Below the pieces are notes generated by a model. That model was not told where the DNA came from. It was given only the letters and a program-made list of their open reading frames with translations, and ran no database searches. This document shows, in pieces, positions 6,244 through 13,005 of a DNA stretch of 15,676 nt. Numbering within the stretch: the first letter of the stretch is position 1; every line of letters begins with the position of its first letter. Position numbers and translations under genes: made by a program. The stretch comes from Bacillota bacterium (GTDB lineage: Bacteria; Bacillota; Clostridia; Peptostreptococcales; Natronincolaceae): NCBI GenBank assembly GCA_023387935.1, contig JAEWHG010000163.1:1-15676 (forward strand), read 5' to 3'.

Positions 6244-7665
6244 TTAAAACTGGAAATATATAAATGAGCTTTGCTCTGTTTGCGTAAACATTACTAAAAT
6301 TATAAATATCATTACATAAGCAGCCGCTCTAATATAATCTGGGCAATAACCGCGCCATATATCTAAAAGCTTATTTGCTTTTTTTCTTACCTCATATTCT
6401 ATAAAATGTAATACCCACAATAAAGCTATAAATCCGAAATAAATTATATATCTACTGCTAAACCTAATATCAGTAAGTGACACCATTCTCCAAATCATGT
6501 GAATAGCATCTTGTAAAGTTTCTGCCCTAAAGAATACCCAACCTATAGTAGTTAACTGAAAAAATACAAATACACTAATCCATTTATAGACTTTGCTTTT
6601 GGTAAATGCTAAATCTTTATTTTTTAATACACGGTTATATATCTTATGGGCTGCGCTTAAAAGTCCATGATAAACACCCCAAACTATGAAGCCCCAAGCA
6701 GCCCCATGCCACAATCCTGAAAGTGACATAGCAGTTAATAAAAATATACATTGCATAAAGAATCCTTTTCTAGATCCACCTAATGGGATATAAATATAAT
6801 CTTTTATCCACGATGATAAGGTTATATGCCATCTCTTCCAAAACTCAGATGCATTTCCGCTTAAATATGGAGTCTTAAAATTAATCGCCATTTTCAACCC
6901 AAATAAATGTCCAATACCTATAGCAATTTCACTGTAGGAAGAGAAGTCAAAATAAATTTGGAATGCAAAAAGGTAGGCTGCAAACCAAGAATCTAATGTG
7001 CCAAGCTGGCTAGCTTGTCCAAAATAATATTGTACTCTTGGTGCTAATACATCTGCAAATACTAATTTTTTAGTCATACCCATTGCTATATAATATAGTC
7101 CATATTTAATATTTGCTTCTTTATATCTTATTTCATTTAATTTCTCAACCTGTGGCAGAAACTCCTCCCCACGCATAATTGGACCTGCAATTAATTGAGC
7201 AAAGAATGCGATAAACACCCAGAACTCTACAAAAGACTTGCAAGGTTCAATATCTTTCCTCCACACATCCACTATGTATGCAATTAACTGGAATGTATAA
7301 AAAGAAATTCCTACAGGTAATATAATTTTTGCAAGTAGAGCATCTTGCCATTGAAAATGAATATTGAAGAATATTTCAATATTTTTCAATATAAATCCTG
7401 TATATTTAAAAAATACTAAATTACTTAAATTAATAATAATTGCAATCAAATAATATATTTTCCCATTAGGAGATGATAATTTACGAGAGCAGAAATAAGT
7501 AATTAAAGATACACTTAGAAATATTGCTAGATATCCCACTCCAGATACACCATAAAATACTAAGTTAGCTACAGCTAGCATCCACAACCTTTTTTTAGGG
7601 AAAAAATAAAATAAAGCCAAAGTTATTATTAATAGAAAGATAAATTCGAAGCTATGAAAAAGCAT
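6244..7665 (-). CDS. MBOAT-family O-acyltransferase (AlgI/DltB/PatA-like)
   Basis: This 473-residue polytopic membrane protein has the AlgI-type length and opening (MLFHSFEFIFLLI, then FYFFPKKRLWML). Family landmarks are KYTGF near residue 87, the LPVGISFYTFQLIAYIVDV segment at about 116-134, AGPIMRGEEFLPQ near 160-172, the WKRWHITLSSWIKDYIYIPLGG core with H280, and SGLWHGAAWGF with H320, the expected catalytic histidine. Such proteins move an acyl group, usually acetyl, across the membrane onto a partner or directly onto an extracellular polysaccharide. The following SGNH protein is typically required for the final transfer. It is 29 bases downstream of that partner gene, with GGAGGG upstream of its ATG, so the two form an operon. 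There is no D-alanine ligase (DltA) or carrier protein gene here, so teichoic acid D-alanylation is less likely than glycan O-acetylation. Confidence 0.92.
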   Translation of the reverse strand: MLFHSFEFIFLLIITLALFYFFPKKRLWMLAVANLVFYGVSGVGYLAIFLSVSLITYFCSRKLSSPNGKIYYLIAIIINLSNLVFFKYTGFILKNIEIFFNIHFQWQDALLAKIILPVGISFYTFQLIAYIVDVWRKDIEPCKSFVEFWVFIAFFAQLIAGPIMRGEEFLPQVEKLNEIRYKEANIKYGLYYIAMGMTKKLVFADVLAPRVQYYFGQASQLGTLDSWFAAYLFAFQIYFDFSSYSEIAIGIGHLFGLKMAINFKTPYLSGNASEFWKRWHITLSSWIKDYIYIPLGGSRKGFFMQCIFLLTAMSLSGLWHGAAWGFIVWGVYHGLLSAAHKIYNRVLKNKDLAFTKSKVYKWISVFVFFQLTTIGWVFFRAETLQDAIHMIWRMVSLTDIRFSSRYIIYFGFIALLWVLHFIEYEVRKKANKLLDIWRGYCPDYIRAAAYVMIFIILVMFTQTEQSSFIYFQF

Positions 7666-7694
7666 AGATTGTCCCTCCGTCTAATAATTTCTAT

Positions 7695-8795
7695 CTACTG
7701 AAGATTCCACATTTCTATATGCGCCCAAAGCAAATCCGACAAATGTTTATAACCCTCAGCCGTATAATGCACCTGATCCGAAAAAAGATCAAAAGGTATT
7801 TTCCAATAGTAATTAACATACTCCACTGATTTTTGTTCAAAATATTTATCAATAGCTTCCACATTATTAAAATATTTATCTTTATCCATATATTCTCCAA
7901 CAAGATCTTCATTAATAGGTGCTAAATAAACTAATGTATTCTTGCCTTCTTGAATCTCTATAATTTTATCCAAAAAATATATTTGTGGATTAGTACTGTC
8001 CATTACAAACGGAGTCGAATTAAGCCCAACTTGATATTGATATTCTCTCATTAATTCTTTTAAAAAAGCTTTTTTATGCCATGGCTGTACCTGCTCGCTT
8101 GCCTGTACCACCTGACCCTTCAATTTTTGTAGTTGCTCCTTTGCAAATACCTTTAAATAGTCCTTGTATTTAAAAAGAGGGATATTTTCATAAATCTCAT
8201 ATTTAACTTTGTCTGTTAACGCTACAATCTTTGATTTACTACCCTCAATATCATCTTGAATATTAACATAATTGTACGCATCGGGATCCATATCCTTTAG
8301 TTGCCGATCTAGCCAAAATACTGGGGCTGGATTAGGATTTCTTTCTACAAACCCTCCATAAAGCACATTTATTATTACATTATCTCTTGAAATGCCATAT
8401 TGATCTAATTTTAATAATATAGTATAAATATCGCCTACCTGCATAGAAGGCATAGCTAGGTTAAATACCTTAAACTCTTTACCTTCATTTCGGGTTTTTT
8501 CATTTAAATAATATCCTATAGAAGTATTCGCTGGACCCGGGCTGCTATATGATACAGAGTCTCCTAATATAATAACGTACTCATCTAAATTTTCACTGAT
8601 TATTATCCTTTTTATTTCACTTAAAACTGCCTCTATATTGGTTGGTCTATCTTTAACTAAATCATAATTTAGTCTATAGTTATATATTACTTCTCCATGA
8701 GAAAAAGAATTAATTATAAACTGTATTGCTACTAAATAAATAATAAAGTACAAGGCCACTTTACTTGAAGGCTTTCTTTTAATCTTTTCGGTCAA
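7695..8795 (-). CDS. SGNH-fold acyl-transfer partner (AlgJ/DltD-like), membrane-anchored
   Basis: This 366-residue protein has a basic N terminus and one membrane span (about residues 13-30); the rest is outside the cell. The SGNH nucleophile block is LGDSVSYSSPG with S80 following D79. The conserved Asp-His pair is DQVH, D340 and H343, near the C terminus. AlgJ, AlgX, PatB and DltD proteins of this plan work with an MBOAT protein to attach acyl groups to envelope polymers, which fits the adjacent MBOAT gene. An ATG at 8813 is in frame, but GGAGGT lies within its first codons and none before it. I therefore place the start at the TTG at 8795, ten bases after that site; ATT at 8798 is a rarer alternative. 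The protein runs on to a normal C terminus. The acyl group and acceptor are unknown. Confidence 0.85.
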   Translation of the reverse strand: MTEKIKRKPSSKVALYFIIYLVAIQFIINSFSHGEVIYNYRLNYDLVKDRPTNIEAVLSEIKRIIISENLDEYVIILGDSVSYSSPGPANTSIGYYLNEKTRNEGKEFKVFNLAMPSMQVGDIYTILLKLDQYGISRDNVIINVLYGGFVERNPNPAPVFWLDRQLKDMDPDAYNYVNIQDDIEGSKSKIVALTDKVKYEIYENIPLFKYKDYLKVFAKEQLQKLKGQVVQASEQVQPWHKKAFLKELMREYQYQVGLNSTPFVMDSTNPQIYFLDKIIEIQEGKNTLVYLAPINEDLVGEYMDKDKYFNNVEAIDKYFEQKSVEYVNYYWKIPFDLFSDQVHYTAEGYKHLSDLLWAHIEMWNLQ

Positions 8796-8805
8796 AATGA
8801 CACAC

Positions 8806-8811
8806 ACCTCC
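8806..8811 (-). promoter_or_regulatory. Ribosome binding site that sets the start of the SGNH gene
   Basis: GGAGGT is the only good site in the region. It lies downstream of the ATG at 8813 and 10 bases upstream of TTG at 8795. With the promoter at 8832-8860, transcription would begin near 8825, leaving only about 12 bases before the ATG. Both facts favour TTG. Confidence 0.7.
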
Positions 8812-8831
8812 ATTTTTTATCAGACTAACAA

Positions 8832-8860
8832 ATTATATATTAATTCATTATCCTTTTCAA
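8832..8860 (-). promoter_or_regulatory. Sigma-A promoter of the SGNH-MBOAT operon
   Basis: On the minus strand, TTGAAA and a perfect TATAAT are separated by exactly 17 bases. This is the strongest vegetative promoter in the window. It separates the SGNH-MBOAT pair from the acyltransferase gene upstream. Confidence 0.85.
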
Positions 8861-8892
8861 GCATATTCTATCTATTATAAATATTAAAAACA

Positions 8893-9951
8893 TTACATAG
8901 GAGACCTATTATTTAATAGGTTCGACCTATTTTTTAAATTACTTTTTAGCTTTGTATAACCTATACTTAAACTTAAGGAAATACTATAAACAATAAATAT
9001 ATTGAGAATTGCTCTTCCTGTTATAGAGTATACTCCCTTTTCCAATAACCACTTATCAGATATATTAAGTATTAGTGGATGACTTAAATAAACGTAATAA
9101 GAACTTTTACTAATTGTTTTTAAGACACTGTTCATTTTTCCATTCTTATCTAAAACAATAATTCCTATATAAATAAGGAGGAAGATTGAAATAGTTGAAA
9201 AGATAACCCAAGATAATAAAACCATAAAAACATCTACTACTGCGTATACAATATAAACTTTATAGAATAAATAACATTCATATAAAGTCGCTATAATATA
9301 GCACAAAATAATATGATATCTAAATTTGAAAGAAAAGTTCTTAACTTTTAATAGGTTTTTACCTGCATAACATCCTAGAGAGAAAAAGAATATATAATTC
9401 ATAAAAAATCTGTCGGAATAAGTCATGGATACTGCTCCATATTTTAAAAACAATAAATTAGATACTAACGTAATTCCTAATAATATATTAGAATTATACC
9501 TTCTGTAAAAATATAAAAAAACTCCAAATAATACATAGAACTGTGTAATTGTTACTACAAAATATAAATGGTAACTCATTTTACCAAGTAGAATATTTTC
9601 CATAATAAATTTAGGTGATAAGGTATATATTCCTTGAAAATAAAAATACAAAAGATATACTACACTCCAAATTAAATATGGTATTAATGTAGCGCTGAAT
9701 CTCTTTTTTAAAAATTTCCCATATATAAGATCCCTACGTTCATAACTGTAAAACAGTGTTAATCCGCTAAGAAAAATGAAGGTTGGCGTTGTAAATTTAG
9801 CAGCCCTATTCAATAATATAAATATAATGCTATTGATACTACCTGCATTAAGTGTACTTGCAGGATTAGCAGTAATATGAACTAATACTACTGCCAAACA
9901 AGCAATCCCTCTAATAATATTGGTTTCATCTATTCTTTCATTTTTAATCAT
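8893..9951 (-). CDS. Acyltransferase-3 family membrane protein (OafA/WecH type), paralogue A
   Basis: This 352-residue protein has about ten predicted membrane spans. The family signature is R14 followed ten residues later by H25 (RGIACLAVVLVH), then TPTFIFLSGLTLFYSY and, near the C terminus, SSYYVYLSHPL. Such proteins transfer acetyl or other acyl groups from cytoplasmic acyl-CoA to sugars or other envelope molecules. No extra SGNH domain is fused. The ATG has GAGG at good distance. It is clearly homologous along its whole length to the gene at 10152-11189, so the two arose by tandem duplication. Two overlapping hairpins lie in the last codons (TAGGT/ACCTA and CCTATT/AATAGG). No strong promoter or terminator is seen next to it. 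The acceptor is unknown. Confidence 0.9.
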   Translation of the reverse strand: MIKNERIDETNIIRGIACLAVVLVHITANPASTLNAGSINSIIFILLNRAAKFTTPTFIFLSGLTLFYSYERRDLIYGKFLKKRFSATLIPYLIWSVVYLLYFYFQGIYTLSPKFIMENILLGKMSYHLYFVVTITQFYVLFGVFLYFYRRYNSNILLGITLVSNLLFLKYGAVSMTYSDRFFMNYIFFFSLGCYAGKNLLKVKNFSFKFRYHIILCYIIATLYECYLFYKVYIVYAVVDVFMVLLSWVIFSTISIFLLIYIGIIVLDKNGKMNSVLKTISKSSYYVYLSHPLILNISDKWLLEKGVYSITGRAILNIFIVYSISLSLSIGYTKLKSNLKNRSNLLNNRSPM

Positions 9952-10045
9952 ATAATGTCCTCTTTTCTGCTTGTCCTATATTAATTTAAATACTTGTTTC
10001 CATTATTTCCATTTAAATGCATAATTTATCCGATTACTACAAATT

Positions 10046-10146
10046 CTAAGACTCCTCTGCTTTAAGAGAGCAAAAACCCTCCGATTCTTGGAACTACAAG
10101 GCTTATCCCTCAAGGCGAGCTGCAACTCCATCTGAACTGAGCCTTT
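10046..10146. other. GC-richer structured patch between the two acyltransferase genes
   Basis: This stretch is about half G+C by eye, against roughly 30% in the flanking genes. Read on the minus strand it starts six bases after the stop of the upstream acyltransferase gene. It can form nested pairings: AAGGCT with AGCCTT, CTCA with TGAG, GAG with CTC, and CTCT with AGAG at the far end. No open reading frame of note is present. It could be a structured non-coding RNA, a long 3' UTR, or the degraded end of a transposable element; I cannot decide. The rest of the gap, 9952-10045, is A+T-rich and featureless. Confidence 0.45.
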
Positions 10147-10151
10147 CTTTA

Positions 10152-11189
10152 TTAATAACTATGAAGTGGAATTTTTTTCTTCCTCTTAGCTTTGAATTTT
10201 GTATATCCAATACTCAAACTCAAAGTGATACCGTAAACAATAATTACATTAAGTATTGCTCTTCCTGTTATAGAATATATACCTATTTTAATTAGAAAAT
10301 AGTTGGTGATGCTTAACACTAAGGGATGGCTAAGATAAATATAGTATGAACTTTCAGCAATTGTATTTAAAATAGAATTAATATAACCTTCTATTTTATT
10401 TATTATCATTCCAATATTAGTTAAAAAGAAGATTGCAAATACTGTAAGTAAAATCCAAATTATATTGACTAAAAAATTACTAATTGGTTTTTTCCAAATA
10501 TAATACTGATAAAATAAATAGCTATCATATATAGCAGTACTAAAAAAAGCTATAGCAAATAAACATTTTAATTTTTCAACTAATTTTTTATAGAATATAA
10601 TATGTTTAGCAACATAACATCCATATGAAAAAAAGAAAATATAAGACATGAAAAATCGATCTGAGTAAGGTATGTATACATATTTTAAAAACAAAAGATT
10701 TCCTATTAATGATAAAATTAATATGATATGTGAATTAAATCTTTTATATACACTTAAAAACATAGGGAATATTATGTAAAATTGAGTGATTATCAATACA
10801 AAATATAAATGATAGCTCATATTTGCAAGCAACATATTTTTTATAAACATTTTAGGTGATAATGGATATCTTAATGCATAATAAAATAAAAAATATACGA
10901 TACTCCATATTCCATATGCTATTAAAGTACCACTAAATCTCTTTTTTAGAAATGTAATATATTTAAAAATTCTGTCCTCGTAGCTATAAAACAAAGTTAG
11001 ACCACTTAAGAAAATAAATGTAGGTGTGGCAAATCTTAATGACCGATTGATTAGTATAAAAATCATACTATGGATACTGCCTTTTTCCAAGGTAGTTATA
11101 GGACTTGCTGTAATATGAATCATAATAACTGCTAAACAAGCTATTGCTCTAATTATATTTGTCTCATCTATGCTTTCCTTTTTAATCAT
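10152..11189 (-). CDS. Acyltransferase-3 family membrane protein (OafA/WecH type), paralogue B
   Basis: This is a 345-residue, roughly ten-span membrane acyltransferase. R14 and H25 (RAIACLAVIMIH) form the family motif, and TPTFIFLSGLTLFYSYE, MSYHLYFVL and SSYYIYLSHPL are shared almost unchanged with paralogue A. Identity over the aligned parts looks well above half. The ATG at 11189 is chosen because AGAGGGAC lies just upstream and because paralogue A begins with the same MIK-x-E-x-IDETNIIR. A longer frame from 11213 has no ribosome site. Promoter elements lie at 11255-11281. The likely role is acylation of an envelope glycan together with the neighbouring acyltransferases. The copies differ most in the central spans, so they may use different acceptors; this is inference. 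Confidence 0.9.
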   Translation of the reverse strand: MIKKESIDETNIIRAIACLAVIMIHITASPITTLEKGSIHSMIFILINRSLRFATPTFIFLSGLTLFYSYEDRIFKYITFLKKRFSGTLIAYGIWSIVYFLFYYALRYPLSPKMFIKNMLLANMSYHLYFVLIITQFYIIFPMFLSVYKRFNSHIILILSLIGNLLFLKYVYIPYSDRFFMSYIFFFSYGCYVAKHIIFYKKLVEKLKCLFAIAFFSTAIYDSYLFYQYYIWKKPISNFLVNIIWILLTVFAIFFLTNIGMIINKIEGYINSILNTIAESSYYIYLSHPLVLSITNYFLIKIGIYSITGRAILNVIIVYGITLSLSIGYTKFKAKRKKKIPLHSY

Positions 11190-11254
11190 AAAAAGTCCCT
11201 CTTTCTGATTCATATTTTCTTATTCTTAAATCTACCTTATATTAAACTAAATCT

Positions 11255-11281
11255 AGTATAGCATAGTTCCTAATCCTATGC
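11255..11281 (-). promoter_or_regulatory. Extended -10 promoter with inverted repeat, acyltransferase B
   Basis: On the minus strand, TGCTATACT is an extended -10 element; no good -35 is present. Immediately upstream, GCATAG and CTATGC form an inverted repeat with a nine-base spacer (11261-11281) that covers the spacer region and touches the TG. A repressor or activator could bind there. The start would be about 60 bases before the ATG. Confidence 0.45.
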
Positions 11282-11372
11282 ATTCACCTTATAACTGCTT
11301 TCTTAGTCATATTTTTAGACTATAAATATGTACTATACACCTCTAATTGTTAATGCAATTTCCTTAATAAAA

Positions 11373-11381
11373 TGTTAGAAT
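11373..11381 (+). promoter_or_regulatory. Extended -10 promoter of mltG
   Basis: TGTTAGAAT is a TGn-type extended -10 located about 40 bases upstream of the mltG ATG. The -35 region is poor (TGCAAT at 16 bases). It gives a leader of about 35 bases ending in the GGAGG site. Confidence 0.4.
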
Positions 11382-11422
11382 AATAGATGAACAAATTTTT
11401 ACTTAAAATCTCGGAGGATAAA

Positions 11423-12439
11423 ATGAAAAAAATACTTTATATCTTAATATTTGTTGGTATTATAGCAGGAGCATCTGCAATATTTTTACCAACATATTTA
11501 TCTACGTCTGCTAATGCCAGTGTAGTCGAAGTAATAGTGCCTAAGGGTGCTTCCCTCACCTATGTGTCCGATGAATTATATAGTAAAGGCGTTATAAAAA
11601 ATAAAATCTGGTTCAAATATAAAGCTAAAGAAGCGGAAGTAGATCGTAAAATTAAGCCTGGAACATACTCCATACCTTCAGGTGCAACATTAGAAGATAT
11701 ATTTGCTCTATTAGAGAAGGGTATTCCCGATAAACCTGTAGTATTAACTATACCTGAGGGATTTACTCTATATCAAATAGCTCAAAAGGTAGAGGAGCTT
11801 GGTCTTGGAACTAAGGATGACTTTATTAAGGCTACAGAAGAATATTTCAACAGTAAAAATTACGATTTTGATACAAAAGATCTTTATTTTAATCTAGAAG
11901 GCTATTTATACCCGGATACCTACCATTTTACAGAAAGACAAACTGTAGATGACATAGTTAAGAGTTTAGCCGAAACAATGGAGAGTGTTTTTACAGATGA
12001 GTATAAAGCTAGAGCAAAAGAGTTAAACCTTTCCATTCATCAAGTACTCACTATAGCTTCTTTAATAGAGCGGGAAGCCATTAATGATGCAGAAAGAGCT
12101 ACTATTAGTGGTGTTATCTACAATCGATTAGAAAAAGGAATGCTGCTTCAAATTGATGCATCCGTTATATACGGAATTGGAAAAGGGAAAGAGCATACAT
12201 CCGATATATATCAATCTGATTTAGACAGAGCTGATCCTTTTAATACGTATAAGGTACCCGGTCTACCTCCAGGGCCTATTGCATCCCCTGGCAAGGCTTC
12301 AATAGAAGCAGCGCTTTACCCAGAAGATACTGACTATCTATACTATGTATTAAGTGAGAATGAAGATAAACATATGTTTAGTAAAACATTTAGTGAGCAT
12401 CAAAAATATGTAGAAGCCTATAGGAATAGAAATAAATAA
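11423..12439 (+). CDS. mltG: Endolytic murein transglycosylase MltG (YceG-like)
   Basis: This 338-residue protein cuts nascent glycan strands at the membrane, setting their length. It has an N-terminal membrane span (residues 4-23), a LysM-like region (about 34-100), and the YceG catalytic domain. E216 in IASLIERE matches the catalytic glutamate of E. coli MltG. NTYKVPGLPPGPIASPG at 274-290 is the conserved C-terminal motif. The ATG at 11423 is preceded by GGAGGATAA; an upstream in-frame ATG at 11387 has no such site and would put a charged tail before the span. The stop codon lies inside repeat copy 3, and a terminator follows at 12511. It is the only large plus-strand gene here and is convergent with the copper genes. 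Confidence 0.94.
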   Translation: MKKILYILIFVGIIAGASAIFLPTYLSTSANASVVEVIVPKGASLTYVSDELYSKGVIKNKIWFKYKAKEAEVDRKIKPGTYSIPSGATLEDIFALLEKGIPDKPVVLTIPEGFTLYQIAQKVEELGLGTKDDFIKATEEYFNSKNYDFDTKDLYFNLEGYLYPDTYHFTERQTVDDIVKSLAETMESVFTDEYKARAKELNLSIHQVLTIASLIEREAINDAERATISGVIYNRLEKGMLLQIDASVIYGIGKGKEHTSDIYQSDLDRADPFNTYKVPGLPPGPIASPGKASIEAALYPEDTDYLYYVLSENEDKHMFSKTFSEHQKYVEAYRNRNK

Positions 12440-12505
12440 GAACACCACCCATCAACGCAATCGAAACTCAAGATGGGTCTCGGAAACCTTATTGTCTTCA
12501 CAATA
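12435..12505 (-). repeat. Dispersed 71-nt structured repeat, copy 3
   Basis: Read on the minus strand it starts TATTGTGAAGACAATAAGG and ends GTTCTTATT. Its end contains the mltG stop codon (12437-12439). Pairings here are the cleanest: TATTGT with ACAATA, ACCCATC with GATGGGT (seven pairs), and AATAAG with CTTATT closing the whole element. Confidence 0.85.
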
Positions 12506-12510
12506 AAAAA

Positions 12511-12553
12511 ACAGCTAACCACTTAATGTAAGATGGTTGGCTGTGTTTTTATT
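12511..12553 (+). terminator. Terminator of mltG, probably bidirectional
   Basis: ACAGCTAACC pairs with GGTTGGCTGT (ten pairs, one wobble) around a 14-base loop, followed by GTTTTTATT. A run of A precedes the stem, so it could also act on the minus strand. It lies 71 bases after the mltG stop, with repeat copy 3 filling the gap. Confidence 0.85.
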
Positions 12554-12613
12554 AAAAATTTATAAGTTTTTATATATCCTTTTAATTATAAAAACAACTC
12601 TAATATATTAAAG

Positions 12614-12698
12614 AAAGTATATACTCCTTATAATTTCTCTATATGCAAAACCTTCCTTATCTGCATATTTTAAAGAATTTATTTAGAGTATATACTTT
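12614..12698. repeat. 85-bp imperfect palindrome between mltG and copZ
   Basis: The outer arms AAAGTATATACTC and GAGTATATACTTT are exact reverse complements. The inner arms ATATGCA and TGCATAT are also exact, around a 14-base loop. Each outer arm contains AGTATATACT, itself a perfect 10-bp palindrome. The stretches between the arms are only partly complementary. It may be a degenerate miniature transposon, a cruciform, or paired operator sites; no coding is present. Confidence 0.6.
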
Positions 12699-12717
12699 TT
12701 ATAATGATTTTATTTTT

Positions 12718-12933
12718 TTATAGGTTTTCAATACTTATTACATCATATCCTGCATCATCTATTAATTCTTTAATAGTTTCATCAGATAGATCTTTAGAAA
12801 GCTCTACTATAGCATGTTTACCTGCTAAATCTACAGTAACTTCCTTTACTGCTTCTTGCTCTTTTAATGTTTTTTCAACTCTTCCTGTGCAGTGTCCACA
12901 ACTCATTCCTTCAATCATAATTTTCTTTTTCAT
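12718..12933 (-). CDS. copZ: Copper chaperone CopZ-like, heavy-metal-associated domain
   Basis: This is a 71-residue, single-domain HMA protein with the ferredoxin-like metal-binding fold. The motif is GMSCGHC, with C12 and C15 as Cu(I) ligands and H14 between them; the ordinary cysteine codons TGT and TGC are used. Such proteins carry Cu(I) in the cytoplasm to the efflux ATPase. AGGAGGAA lies upstream of the ATG. It follows copA by 72 bases with no terminator seen between, so both are likely on one transcript. No convincing terminator follows; downstream is the palindrome at 12614-12698. The family is certain. Copper specificity rests on the neighbouring ATPase. Confidence 0.93.
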   Translation of the reverse strand: MKKKIMIEGMSCGHCTGRVEKTLKEQEAVKEVTVDLAGKHAIVELSKDLSDETIKELIDDAGYDVISIENL

Positions 12934-13005
12934 TTTATATTCCTCCTGTTTTTCATATAAGATATATATTAATTTTTTATTTGTATTGCCGTATTTTGAT
13001 TCTAT

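Noticed and set aside
8915..8935. GGTTCGAcc resembles a tRNA T-loop
   Set aside because: It is the reverse strand of the last codons of acyltransferase A, with no acceptor, D or anticodon arm around it; it is just a short hairpin.
11387..11422. mltG starting 12 codons earlier at 11387
   Set aside because: There is no ribosome site before that ATG, and it overlaps the predicted transcription start; the ATG at 11423 has GGAGG at the right distance.
12614..12698. CsoR or CopY operator for the copper genes
   Set aside because: It lies downstream of copZ rather than upstream of copA, and AGTATATACT matches neither consensus.
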